64,000 nt of DNA, from assembly GCA_021777105.1 (NCBI GenBank), contig JAIQZQ010000063.1:1-64000 (forward strand), in the 5' to 3' direction. The DNA is from Candidatus Anammoxibacter sp. (GTDB taxonomy: Bacteria; Planctomycetota; Brocadiia; Brocadiales; Anammoxibacteraceae). The translations under genes were made by a program, and so were the position numbers. Below the pieces are notes generated by a model. The model was given only the letters and a program-made list of their open reading frames with translations, did not search any database and was not told where the DNA came from. Shown here in pieces: positions 7,464 to 15,876 of the stretch (its first letter is position 1; each line of letters starts with the position of its first letter).

Positions 7464-8117
7464 TCACGGCATCGCTTCGTCGATTAATCCGCAAATTTTT
7501 TCAAATACTTTATCAATGCCGCCTTCGCCGACTATGCTTTTAAGCTTGTTTTTTTGGGAATAGTAGTCAATTAACGGTTGAGTCTGCTCCTTGTACACCT
7601 CAAGACGGTCTTTAACCGTCTCTTCCTTATCGTCCGTTCTCTGGAAAAGCTCGTTTCCGCAAGCGTCGCATTTGCCGGCCTCTTTTGGGGGTTTAAACGT
7701 CACATGGTATCCCTTTTTACACTCTTTGCACGTTCTCCGGCCGGCAAGCCTCGCGATTACCTCCTGATCGTCAACCAGGATGCTTGCCACAAGGTCAATG
7801 TTTTCGCCGTTTTTATCCAGCATTGCGGAAAGGGCGTCCGCCTGAGCCGTATTTCTGGGAAAGCCGTCAAGGATGAAACCGTTTTCACAATCAGGTTTAA
7901 CAATCCGCTCTTCAATTATCCCCACAACCACTTCATCAGGAACCAGCGAGCCTTTGTCCATAAACTCTTTCGCCTTGACGCCCATTGACGTCTTTTCCTT
8001 AACCGAAGCGCGTAAAATGTCGCCGGTGGAAATTTGTGGAATTTTGTATTTCTCTTCAAGCATGGCAGCCTGAGTGCCTTTGCCCGCCCCGGGCGCGCCC
8101 AGCAATATTAATTTCAT
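7464..8117 (-). CDS. adk: Adenylate kinase, zinc-LID type
   Basis: 217 residues. P-loop GAPGAGKGTQA at residues 7-17, the AMP-binding segment STGDILRASVKE, the DGFPRN motif, and the LID domain with four cysteines (CKECKKGYH...CDACGNELFQRTDD), typical of the long, zinc-stabilised bacterial enzyme. It catalyses AMP + ATP = 2 ADP in the cytosol. A GGAG sequence lies eight bases before the ATG. It is first in an adk-glycosyltransferase-budA run, which is an unusual setting because adk more often lies in a ribosomal protein operon near secY and map. Confidence 0.97.
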   Translation of the reverse strand: MKLILLGAPGAGKGTQAAMLEEKYKIPQISTGDILRASVKEKTSMGVKAKEFMDKGSLVPDEVVVGIIEERIVKPDCENGFILDGFPRNTAQADALSAMLDKNGENIDLVASILVDDQEVIARLAGRRTCKECKKGYHVTFKPPKEAGKCDACGNELFQRTDDKEETVKDRLEVYKEQTQPLIDYYSQKNKLKSIVGEGGIDKVFEKICGLIDEAMP

Positions 8118-8297
8118 TTATTTATCTCCGAGATTTATCTCTATTTTTCAGCCGCTATGGGCTTAGTCAAAATTAACGCTAAATATATAAAGCGAATATT
8201 TTATGTTTTTAATACCTCCAATTCAATAAAAACTTTGATGAAACAGTTTGCGGCACAGTAAACGCTTTTCGCAAGTTTAAACTATATTCAAACCAAT

Positions 8298-8366
8298 TAA
8301 AGTGGCTAAAGTGATCTAAAGTTAAAAGTGAACTAAAGTTTAGGTAAAAATCAAAGATTTTTGATA
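8298..8366 (+). repeat. CTAAAGT-rich dispersed repeat, copy 1
   Basis: Reads AAAGTGGCTAAAGTGATCTA, then AAAGTTAAAAGTGAACTAAA, then a GTTTAGGTAAAAATC / AAAGATTTTT end that can fold on itself. Relatives occur at about 15818-15872 (opposite strand), 34290-34422, 42984-43050 and 45738-45806 (opposite strand). Most lie directly against a gene end or start. Confidence 0.65.
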
Positions 8367-8410
8367 ATTATCCAGTATCCAGTAACCAATGACCTGTTGC
8401 CAATGACCGT

Positions 8411-9013
8411 CTATTTTGCCAAACGTTTCATATTTTGGTCTTTTTTCTGTTTTTCAAGATAAATGTCGCCTTTTTTCTTTTCGCGGCACTCTTCGCAATA
8501 ACCATGGTCAATGCCCACATTTGCGTTTTTTAACAGGTAAGCGTCTATGTCGAGCCATTTACCCTTGCCCGGCTCGCCGTCGCGTATCTTTTTGCACATG
8601 CAACACAATGGGAGCACGTTTTCATATAACTCCACTTTCTTTTTAAGCTCCATTTTTTCAAGACAGTTAGTTATTCTCAACAAAATCTCATCTTTGTCAT
8701 ACGGTTTTAGCACATAATCCGAAGCCCCGAGCCGTAATGCGTCTATAGCTGTTGTCAACGAGCCGTATCCGGTCAAAATCAGCACTAAAAGCGCTGAATG
8801 TTCCTTTTTTCCCTCTTTCAGAACCTGAATACCGTCCAGGCCCTCCATCATGAGGTCGGTTATAACCATCTCAAATTTGCGTTCTTTTAATCTGGCGATT
8901 GCCTCCTCGCCTGATGCCGCCTGAGTGACTTCATAGCCGGCGTCTTTTAAATCAAGGCTAAGTGTTCGGCGTATAATCTCTTCGTCGTCAACTAATAAAA
9001 TTGAATACGGCAT
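8411..9013 (-). CDS. Response regulator with a CxxC...CxxC C-terminal tail
   Basis: 200 residues from the ATG at 9013, nine bases after AGGAGG; an upstream GTG (9022) sits directly on that ribosome site and is unlikely. Receiver domain 1-120 with acidic pair D9/D10, phosphoacceptor D53 (VITDLMMEG), T81 and K103. Instead of a DNA-binding output domain there is a short tail: LPLCCMCKKIRDGEPGKG, KWLDIDAYL, then HGYCEECREK, giving C137/C140 and C173/C176, which looks like a zinc-binding knuckle. The same tail follows the regulators at 50740 and 53861 and the REC-PAS protein at 61254. It lies downstream of a large histidine kinase gene and probably serves it. The tail's function is unknown to me. 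Confidence 0.88.
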   Translation of the reverse strand: MPYSILLVDDEEIIRRTLSLDLKDAGYEVTQAASGEEAIARLKERKFEMVITDLMMEGLDGIQVLKEGKKEHSALLVLILTGYGSLTTAIDALRLGASDYVLKPYDKDEILLRITNCLEKMELKKKVELYENVLPLCCMCKKIRDGEPGKGKWLDIDAYLLKNANVGIDHGYCEECREKKKGDIYLEKQKKDQNMKRLAK

Positions 9014-9220
9014 AATACTCACCCTCCTTTAAACCTCTAAGTTTGCGCAAAAAATGTTTCTGTAAATTCTCAAAACTTGCTCCCGTATAAAATTATTATA
9101 CTTCAAAATTGTAATTGGTAACTGGTCATTTGTTATTGGCGCTCTCTAGAGCGCCGCCCATCAATAATTTATGATAAACCAATTGGTTATTTGTCATTTG
9201 TTCTCAGCTCTACCGCGCCT

Positions 9221-11905
9221 TTATTCAGATTCGTCCGGATTAGCCTTTATTGGGAGTGATATTGTAAAGGTTGTACCCTGGCCGGGAAAGCTTTTAACCT
9301 CAATATTTCCTCCATGTTTTTTAATAATGCCGTAACTGACAAAAAGGCCGAGGCCTATTCCCTTAACTGAAGGTTTGGTGGTAAAAAAAGGCTCAAAAAT
9401 TGTGTTTATAAATTGCGGAGGTATTCCGCTGCCGGTGTCCTTTATATTTATATCAACCGTTGTCTTTTTAAGTTCAGTGGTGATGGAAATAGTTCCGCCT
9501 TTATCAGGGATGGCCTCTTCCGCGTTTTGGATAATGTTAAGTATAACCTGCTTTATCTGGTCGGATACCGCGTAAATACCGGGTAGTTTATCTGAAAAAT
9601 CGGTTACGAGCGAGATCTTTCGCTCCTTTAATTTCTTTTTGCTCATCATAATCATATCTTTTACCGCTTCATTAACATCCATGGGTTCGCTTATGCCGGA
9701 CGAAGGCCGGTTGAAATCCTGGAGTTTTCTTATAAGTTCCGCCACTCTCTTGCACTCTTTAATAGCAAGCTCAACAAGCTCTTTATGCTCCTCATCAAAG
9801 AGGGTATCGGCAAATTTATTCCTTATCCTCTCAATTACATTGCGTATGCCGCAAATAGGATTGTTGAATTCATGGGCAATTGAGGCTGAAAGTTTGCCGA
9901 CCGCCGAGAGTTTTTCAGAATGGAGCAATTTGTCCTGGGCCGCTTTAAGCTGTTCCGTGCGTTTATCAACAAGCTCTTTCAAATGGTCATGATACTGCTT
10001 TAATTCAGCCTCGGCGTTTTTGCGCTCGGTTGTTTGCGCTATAGTGTCGGCAATGGTTTGGAGAATAATATTTGTCGACGTCTCAAACGCGTGTTCCTGC
10101 GCGCTGCCTATGCACAAGGTGCCTATTACGCGTTTTTGCGCATTCATTGGGAAGCAGGCAAACGTTTTAATATTTCTTTTTGAAAGCATTCTGAATTTGT
10201 ATTTGCACTGATTCTTTATGTCCGGCAAAATAATAGCCTTGCCGGTCTTTACAACATCCCCTGATACTGTGCCGTCTGTTTCTTCATGCGCATGGCCGCC
10301 GCCTTCTTCTGAAGGGAATCCAACGCTGCCCATAAAGACTATTTCATCATTCGTTTTGTCAAAAGTTTCAATAGCTATAGCGTCAAAGCCGAAAAAGTCC
10401 TTTATTAGTTTAGGCACTTCCGAGAAAATAGTATCCAGCGACTCAACCTGTATCAACAACCGCGATATGTTTGAAAGCGCCTCCTGCTCCATTGCGCGCA
10501 GTTGCAGTTTGTCTTCCGCCTGTTTGCGAACCTTAATCTCTTTTTGCAGTTCCGTATTTGCCCGCGCAAGATTATCCGAATGTCTTTTGATCTCATTATG
10601 ATCGGCTTCCAGATTGGCGGCAAACTCTTTCAGCTTCTCATTGTATTTCTTGCGCTCAATAGCCTCGGAGAGGACGTTTGCCACCGCTATTATGAACGTA
10701 AAATCGTCCCTGTTAAATTTGCGTTGTTTAATGGTGTGCGCGCCGAAGACTCCAAAAGGTTTTTCCCTTCCCTCAATAACTATGCTTAAACTGCTTATGA
10801 CATTGTGCTTTAACAACAGGCGGGACTTAATAAATCTGGTTTCCGTGTTCAGGTCGTCGACAATTACAGGAGTCTTTGTCATCAATGTATACCCGGCTTG
10901 AGAGTTCTTGAGGCTGCTTATCGTTGCTTCGCCCACAAGCCCTTTATTCCATCCTACGCCTGCCCGCAATATAAGATTCTCTCCGCTTGGTTGCAACTCA
11001 AAAGCTCCGGCAAATTCAACATCAAGAGTTTTTGCCACAACGTCAACCGCTTTGTCCATAAGATCTAAAACATCCATCCCTGCCAGAGCCGACTGACCAA
11101 GGTCGGCGACGGCTTCCTGTTGCCAGGCGCGAAGTTGTATTTGCGCCTCTCCGCGTTTTCGCTCTGAAATCTCATGAAGCAGTTGGGTGTTGAGTTTTTC
11201 GAGCCACTCCTTATTCTCAATAAGCTCTGATTTGTTGTTTTCATGAGCTATCATATTATCAAGCAATCGCCTTACGCGCCTGCCTGCTCCGGCGGTTTTT
11301 AATGAGCCGTCCGACGGCGAGTAATAGAAATTATCACAAACAACCTCCCGGTTAATTACAACCGGATGTGTTTTAACAATATCCAGTATAAACTCATTGT
11401 CGAACAGCGAGCTATCATACATGTCAAGGACAATAATATTGTTTTTTAAAGCAAAGCTGTTTACTTTTGACTCATACTCCAGCGTCTTCTCTATGTCCGG
11501 TTTGCTGCCTTGCGCCCAGTTCATCTCATAAACCATTCTAACGCCTGGATACCCGTCTGCTTTTGCCTCCTTGATTTCAGTTTTAAGATACCTTATCATT
11601 AAATCCGGGTCAAAACTCTCCTGCTCCAGGCAAGTATCGCGCCTGCCGGTTATAACCAATGCTTTGCTCTCCACATTGCCGTTTACATCAATACCATGCC
11701 GCGTCATAGCCGAAGAGATTGATGAAACCTCGCTATCGTCGGCAATATAGACGCATCTTTCCCCGTTTTCAAGCCCAATTTTTGTAAACGGCATTGCAAC
11801 TGCCAACTGATCTCGGTGGCTTTTGTAGACCAGGCAAATATGGTCGCGCATTTTGCGCCGTTTTAACGCCGCAATAAGTTTTGATTTGGAAGCGCTTTGT
11901 TTCAT
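9221..11905 (-). CDS. Histidine kinase: MEDS-GAF-GAF-HisKA-HATPase
   Basis: 894 residues, no clear membrane segment, so probably cytosolic. Domains: MEDS/DcmR-type sensory domain (about 18-190; DHICLVYKSHRDQLAVAMPF); coiled linker; GAF 1 (265-420; ends FGVFGAHTIKQRKFNRDDF); coiled coil; GAF 2 (475-628); coiled coil; HisKA with phosphoacceptor H678 (HEFNNP); HATPase_c with N-box around 790-796, DTGSGIP 823-829 and GIGLGLF 849-855. All kinase motifs are intact. GAF 1 closely resembles the GAF of the kinase at 57314. The Cys-tailed response regulator follows downstream after about 200 bases; a lone receiver lies upstream. Ligands are not predictable from sequence. Confidence 0.92.
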   Translation of the reverse strand: MKQSASKSKLIAALKRRKMRDHICLVYKSHRDQLAVAMPFTKIGLENGERCVYIADDSEVSSISSAMTRHGIDVNGNVESKALVITGRRDTCLEQESFDPDLMIRYLKTEIKEAKADGYPGVRMVYEMNWAQGSKPDIEKTLEYESKVNSFALKNNIIVLDMYDSSLFDNEFILDIVKTHPVVINREVVCDNFYYSPSDGSLKTAGAGRRVRRLLDNMIAHENNKSELIENKEWLEKLNTQLLHEISERKRGEAQIQLRAWQQEAVADLGQSALAGMDVLDLMDKAVDVVAKTLDVEFAGAFELQPSGENLILRAGVGWNKGLVGEATISSLKNSQAGYTLMTKTPVIVDDLNTETRFIKSRLLLKHNVISSLSIVIEGREKPFGVFGAHTIKQRKFNRDDFTFIIAVANVLSEAIERKKYNEKLKEFAANLEADHNEIKRHSDNLARANTELQKEIKVRKQAEDKLQLRAMEQEALSNISRLLIQVESLDTIFSEVPKLIKDFFGFDAIAIETFDKTNDEIVFMGSVGFPSEEGGGHAHEETDGTVSGDVVKTGKAIILPDIKNQCKYKFRMLSKRNIKTFACFPMNAQKRVIGTLCIGSAQEHAFETSTNIILQTIADTIAQTTERKNAEAELKQYHDHLKELVDKRTEQLKAAQDKLLHSEKLSAVGKLSASIAHEFNNPICGIRNVIERIRNKFADTLFDEEHKELVELAIKECKRVAELIRKLQDFNRPSSGISEPMDVNEAVKDMIMMSKKKLKERKISLVTDFSDKLPGIYAVSDQIKQVILNIIQNAEEAIPDKGGTISITTELKKTTVDINIKDTGSGIPPQFINTIFEPFFTTKPSVKGIGLGLFVSYGIIKKHGGNIEVKSFPGQGTTFTISLPIKANPDESE

Positions 11906-12148
11906 GATTATATGTTTTTAGGCTTTATGATCTAAACCCGGACAATCCGGATAAGTAAAAAATAAAAAGGAAAAAGCGTATTAACCACTAATTTTCACAA
12001 ATCCTCACTAATTTAAAAATAAAAAACAAAAGCGTGCCCACGAAAAATCACAAAAAGACACGAAATTAACATCATAGAATACAGCCGGCGCTGTTAACGG
12101 CAAAACAATATAAAAGCGTTTTGCTATTTGCAGAATGGTTATTGAAAA

Positions 12149-12514
12149 TCAACCATGCTCTTTTAAAACTTCGCGCAAATCTTCAATCTCTAATGGTTTA
12201 TTCAGAAATCCAATAACCCCAAGCGCAAGGCAAGCCTCTCTTGCCGCTTTTTGTAAATGCGCCGTCACCACAATAACAGGTATGTCCAGATCGCGGTTAT
12301 GCAACTCCTGTATAACTTCCAGACCGTCCATATCAGGCATTATCAGGTCAAGCACAATAAAGTCAGGTCTGTTTTTAATAGCCATTTCAATGCCTTGCTT
12401 GCCGCTGGTCGCTTCAATCGACTCATGCCCGTCTGTTTTTAGTTTTTCATCAATCCATATCCGCTGAACCATTGAATCATCAATTATTAAAAATAACGAC
12501 ACTATTGTCTCCAT
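12149..12514 (-). CDS. Stand-alone CheY-like receiver protein
   Basis: 121 residues from the ATG at 12514; the frame could also start at a TTG at 12526, but the ATG gives a usual receiver start (METIVSLFLIIDDSMVQRIW). Acidic residues IIDDS, phosphoacceptor in VLDLIMPDMDG, VVTAH for the conserved Thr, and the Lys in FLNKPLEIEDL are all present. There is no output domain, so it acts by phosphotransfer or protein binding. It lies about 240 bases upstream of the large histidine kinase on the same strand and may be its phosphorelay partner. Confidence 0.88.
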   Translation of the reverse strand: METIVSLFLIIDDSMVQRIWIDEKLKTDGHESIEATSGKQGIEMAIKNRPDFIVLDLIMPDMDGLEVIQELHNRDLDIPVIVVTAHLQKAAREACLALGVIGFLNKPLEIEDLREVLKEHG

Positions 12515-12604
12515 AAATAAATGCAAAATATCTTTACGCCGCGCGATTTCCGATCGGCTAATTATACCAATGATTTAGACCAATATGAAGCAAAGAAATC
12601 ACGC

Positions 12605-13504
12605 TCATTTGCCGATCAACGCCGCGCCTATCACCCCGGCTGAATCACCAAGCTTGTTTCTGACGATAGGGGCGCTGAAATTATCATTAAACACCATCTT
12701 TTTTGTCTCTTCAACGCCATTAGTGTAAAGTTCGTCAATATTTGAAACTCCGCCGCCAAGCGCAATTATGTCAGGATCAAGGACGTTAATCAGGTTTGCG
12801 GTTGCCCGGCCAAAGTTCCTGAAAAAAGCGCGCATGAACTCGCCCGCGCCCTTATCGCCTTTTCTGTGCAGCTCAACTATTTCAGGCAATCGCAAACGTT
12901 TGCCGCATTTTTTCTCATAAGCCCGTTCAAGTCCGCCGCCGCTAATAAACGTCTCCACGCACCCTTTTGAGCCGCAATAACAATCAGGCCCTTCAGGATC
13001 AATGGATGTGTGCCCCCATTCTCCGGCAATATCATGCCGCCCTCTGATAACTTCTCCTTTATATACAATGCCGCCTCCGCAACCGGTGCCCATGATTACG
13101 CCGAAAACCATATCACTGCCCGCGCCCGCCCCGAAGTTTGCCTCTGCCATGGCAAAGCAGTTCGCGTCATTTTCAATGCATATTTTATGGTTAAGCAGGC
13201 TTTCAAGGTCTGTTTTTAGCGGCATTTTATTCAAACATAATGTGTTTGAGTTTTTAATAGCGCCTGTTTGCCTGGATACGGAGCCCGGCGCGCCAACTCC
13301 AATAGTGTAATTGTTGTTATTGATTTTAGAGGCCAGGAAATCGCGCAAGCTTTTAATGTTGTCAAGAATATGTTCATACCCTTTTTCCTGTTCGGTTGGA
13401 ATGCGATGCCTGATAAGCTCCAGATTGTTTTCATCAAGAACAATGCCCTCAATCTTTGTCCCGCCCAGATCAATTCCCATTTGGTATGTTTTATGATCGC
13501 TCAT
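12605..13504 (-). CDS. ROK-family sugar kinase, fructokinase (Mak)-like
   Basis: 299 residues, full length. N-terminal phosphate-binding motif GIDLGGTKIEGIVLDE, VGAPGSVSRQTGAIKNSNT, the substrate segment IENDANCFAMAEA, GTGCGGGIVYKG, and the ROK signature GEWGHTSI with the zinc site CYCGSKGCVETFISG. The arrangement is closest to E. coli Mak (fructokinase) and NagK as I remember them; the sugar cannot be fixed from sequence. It phosphorylates a hexose with ATP in the cytosol. It stands alone here, with no sugar transporter beside it. Confidence 0.92.
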   Translation of the reverse strand: MSDHKTYQMGIDLGGTKIEGIVLDENNLELIRHRIPTEQEKGYEHILDNIKSLRDFLASKINNNNYTIGVGAPGSVSRQTGAIKNSNTLCLNKMPLKTDLESLLNHKICIENDANCFAMAEANFGAGAGSDMVFGVIMGTGCGGGIVYKGEVIRGRHDIAGEWGHTSIDPEGPDCYCGSKGCVETFISGGGLERAYEKKCGKRLRLPEIVELHRKGDKGAGEFMRAFFRNFGRATANLINVLDPDIIALGGGVSNIDELYTNGVEETKKMVFNDNFSAPIVRNKLGDSAGVIGAALIGK

Positions 13505-14053
13505 AAGGTAAAATTATAACCATACGTCCCTCAAAGAGCACGAAGAAAAACTTAAAAATATGGCAAAAAAGCCAATATTTATTTCAATTTCCACATGTGG
13601 CCTTATCTCTTTGACAGTTAACCGCTGCTTTGGTAGAATTCATGCGATTTTAATGCTGGATGCTGGTTTCTTGATACTAGATGCTGGATTTTAGATACTG
13701 GACGTTTGTAAAAATTGCGAAAGGGTTATTAGCAGTAGAACAGGCATCCTGCCTGTTTTAAACATGCAAAACAGGCGAACAGCCTGTTTACAATATTTTT
13801 GCGGGAATAAAACCGCTTAATTTAGGTTCAATTCACTGCGCGCTTTGCTTTATGCTTTTCTATCAAGTCTCAAGCATCCAGAAACTAACATCAAAAGGCT
13901 AATCTATACTATTTGCTTTTTTGCGCAGACTATTTGCCGTCATTTTATTTATATTAGTATGCGTGATATAGTATAGGCGCTCCTCGCGCCGTTGCGTTTG
14001 AGGCTAATATTTACATTTAAAGTTACTCCAAACAATTAAAATAAAGATATTCC
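13505..14053. other. Gene-free stretch with short palindromic and low-complexity repeats
   Basis: No gene seen. It contains GATGCTGG/GATACTGG tandem-like words (13650-13705), a double palindrome of the AACAGGCATCCTGCCTGTT type (13738-13791), and a GGCGCTCCTCGCGCC hairpin near 13976-13990. The rest is AT-rich. A promoter for the acetyltransferase gene at 14054 may lie in its last 100 bases, but I cannot define one. Confidence 0.5.
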
Positions 14054-14503
14054 ATGTACCGTAAAGCAATAACAGACGATGTCGAGCAGATCCAAAAACT
14101 AATCAATAAATTTGCGGCTAAAGATATAATGCTGCCCAGATCGTTAAGCGAGATATATGAAAACCTGCGCGATTACTCAGTGCATGTTGACGACGGCAAT
14201 GTTGTCGGCTGCGCCGCGTTGCATATTTACTGGAAAGATCTTGCCGAGATTCGCTCTGTGGCGGTTGCTGAGGAACGGCGCGAGAGCGGCATTGCGTCAA
14301 AGCTGACTGAAATATGCATTGAAGAAGCGCGATCTCTTGATATTAAAAAGATATTTGTGCTGACGTTTGTCCCTGAATTCTTTGAAGGACGCGGTTTTCA
14401 GAAAATTGATAAGGAGAAACTACCACACAAAATATGGACCGAATGCGTCCAGTGCCACAAATTCCCAAACTGCTCCGAAGTCGCGCTTTTAATGGAGCTA
14501 TAA
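14054..14503 (+). CDS. GNAT N-acetyltransferase, short ArgA type (N-acetylglutamate synthase-like)
   Basis: 149 residues. A single GNAT domain: YRKAITDDVEQIQKLINKFA at the start, EIRSVAVAEERRESGIASKL for acetyl-CoA binding (about 73-92), and LTFVPEFFEGRGFQ. The C-terminal KIWTECVQCHKFPNCSEVAL is specific for the short amino-acid N-acetyltransferases that make N-acetylglutamate, the first step of arginine synthesis, in many delta-proteobacteria and related groups. It stands alone; two tandem hairpins with T-runs follow. Confidence 0.88.
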   Translation: MYRKAITDDVEQIQKLINKFAAKDIMLPRSLSEIYENLRDYSVHVDDGNVVGCAALHIYWKDLAEIRSVAVAEERRESGIASKLTEICIEEARSLDIKKIFVLTFVPEFFEGRGFQKIDKEKLPHKIWTECVQCHKFPNCSEVALLMEL

Positions 14504-14531
14504 TGCGGAGGGCGCTTAGTAATTACTCCGC

Positions 14532-14590
14532 ATAAATGAAAACAGATCAGCTTGTCTGCTCTAGTGAGAATTATCCCCCAGAGGGGATAA
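14532..14590 (+). repeat. Two-hairpin dispersed repeat (GAGCAG family), copy 2
   Basis: ATAAATGAAAACAGATCAG, CTTGTCTGCTCTAGTGAGAA, then ATCCCC/GGGGAT as the second stem. The first stem is imperfect in this copy (GATCAG instead of GAGCAG). Confidence 0.75.
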
Positions 14591-14637
14591 ACTCCGAGCG
14601 TAGCGAAAAAAAAAGAGCAGAGTGCAAAAGCGGGTAG

Positions 14638-14659
14638 GGGAGACTTTAGTCTCCCTTTT
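14638..14659 (+). terminator. Rho-independent terminator candidate downstream of the acetyltransferase
   Basis: Perfect eight-base stem GGGAGACT / AGTCTCCC with a TT loop, followed by TTTTG. The same unit, with its preceding GGGTAG bases, is repeated 93 bases downstream, so it could equally be a duplicated repeat element. Confidence 0.5.
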
Positions 14660-14730
14660 GAAATCATTAAAAGCGAATTAAGAACAAGGATTAACGATTT
14701 TTGATTTTAGAATATAATTTTAACGGGTAG

Positions 14731-14753
14731 GGGAGACTTTAGTCTCCCTTTTT
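14731..14753 (+). terminator. Second copy of the terminator-like hairpin
   Basis: GGGAGACT / AGTCTCCC stem, TT loop and five Ts: textbook terminator shape. It precedes the small gene at 14776 by only 22 bases and would isolate that gene from the acetyltransferase transcript. Confidence 0.5.
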
Positions 14754-14775
14754 ATAATTCATTTTCAAAACAATT

Positions 14776-14931
14776 ATGGCTGATAAGAGAAAATTAAAGA
14801 AGCGGGAAAACCAAAAACTATTAGATAAAATTAACGCAGTTTATAGTGATGCGCCGGACGCTGAAGAAAGAATGATTTTACAAGCAATGAAAAAGAAACA
14901 ATTTGAAATCCTTAAAGACGAAAAATGGTAA
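14776..14931 (+). CDS. Small lysine-rich hypothetical protein (51 residues)
   Basis: ATG to TAA, 52 codons. The protein begins MADKRKLKKRENQKLLDKIN and ends LQAMKKKQFEILKDEKW; it is highly charged and predicted helical. I do not recognise it. Codon use and the sharp ATG after a gene-free region make it plausible, but there is no strong ribosome-binding site. A short antitoxin or nucleic-acid-binding peptide is possible; nothing beside it supports either. Confidence 0.4.
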   Translation: MADKRKLKKRENQKLLDKINAVYSDAPDAEERMILQAMKKKQFEILKDEKW

Positions 14932-15081
14932 TTCTTGTTTTTTGCTGGAGCAGTCTTGTAGACTGCCTCCACACGTTTAAGCCAAAGCATTAGAACGCGC
15001 GCAAAACTCACAGTTATCAATAAACGCTAATAGTTCTAAGAAACATTATTCTGAGGTTCGATATTCGCTTTTTGCTCTTCG

Positions 15082-15768
15082 TCAAACAATATCCCTTATA
15101 TCTCCCAAACCAATCTGTTCGCGGCTTGCAAACGGCTCGCCGTATTTTACATTGATAAGCGAGCCAAAGTATTGGCAGATTGATATAATCTTGTTTTCCG
15201 TTCGTTTCCACTGCTCATCATTGTATCTGAATTGTGATTGAAACTCATAGACCGCCGCAAGTTTATCATCAAACTCATTGCTTATGTCAATAATAAAAGC
15301 CGGAGATATATGAACATTCAGATGAGACCACAGGTAATAGAAAACATGTTTTGGATGCCACGGCTCATGGGGCATGTCGCTTTTCGTGAGCTTTGAGTAA
15401 AATCGCGCGGCCTCGGCTATCTGCGTGGCCTGAATATGGTCGGGATGAGCGTCTTCCCAGTAAGGCACAAACAGTATTTCAGGCCGAAGTTCCCTTATAA
15501 CCGACGCCGTCTTTTTGCGCGCCTGAACTGTGTCGAAAAGATACCGGTTTGGAAGATCCAGAACTCTTCGCGACCTGAGCTTGAGTATTTTTGACGACGC
15601 TTCCCACTCATTTTGCCTGATTTCGGGCGAACCGTAAGGCGTTGGCTCGCCATTGGTCAAGTCAACCGCGTGTATCTCATGCCCGGCGTTGGACAGTTTT
15701 AAAATTGCGCCGCCCATACCCGCGTCAATATCATCCGGATGTGGACCAATTGTCAATATTTTTGTCAT
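15082..15768 (-). CDS. bshB1: PIG-L family N-acetylglucosaminyl deacetylase, BshB1-like
   Basis: 228 residues. Zinc-site motif PHPDD at 9-13 and HPDH near 111-114, with GGAILKLSNAGHEIHAVDLTNGE, EWEASSKILKL and a PYWEDAHPDHIQA segment, as in BshB1, which removes acetate from GlcNAc-malate during bacillithiol synthesis. Length and order of motifs fit BshB1 well, including SHLNVHISPAFIIDIS and a FQSQF segment near the C-terminus. No bshA or bshC lies in the window, so the pathway is not confirmed; other PIG-L deacetylases remain possible. Confidence 0.85.
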   Translation of the reverse strand: MTKILTIGPHPDDIDAGMGGAILKLSNAGHEIHAVDLTNGEPTPYGSPEIRQNEWEASSKILKLRSRRVLDLPNRYLFDTVQARKKTASVIRELRPEILFVPYWEDAHPDHIQATQIAEAARFYSKLTKSDMPHEPWHPKHVFYYLWSHLNVHISPAFIIDISNEFDDKLAAVYEFQSQFRYNDEQWKRTENKIISICQYFGSLINVKYGEPFASREQIGLGDIRDIV

Positions 15769-15785
15769 TGTTGTCGATCTATTGA

Positions 15786-15872
15786 AACACAGGCAAGGAT
15801 GCCTGTGCCACTATTTATAAAAAATGAAAAATCTATGATTTTTACTTAAACTTTAGTTCATTTTAGTCACTA
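15786..15872. repeat. CAGGCATCC-type palindrome next to a CTAAAGT-rich repeat
   Basis: 15786-15812 is a copy of the ACACAGGCAAGGATGCCTGTG palindrome family. Directly after it, about 15818-15872 on the opposite strand is a copy of the CTAAAGT-rich repeat (here reading AACTTTAGTTCATTTTAGTC). Together they fill the gap between the deacetylase and amidohydrolase genes. Confidence 0.6.
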
Positions 15873-15876
15873 GCAT

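Noticed and set aside
7578-7988. Long plus-strand open frame opposite adk
   Set aside because: Complement of a clear adenylate kinase; no independent support.
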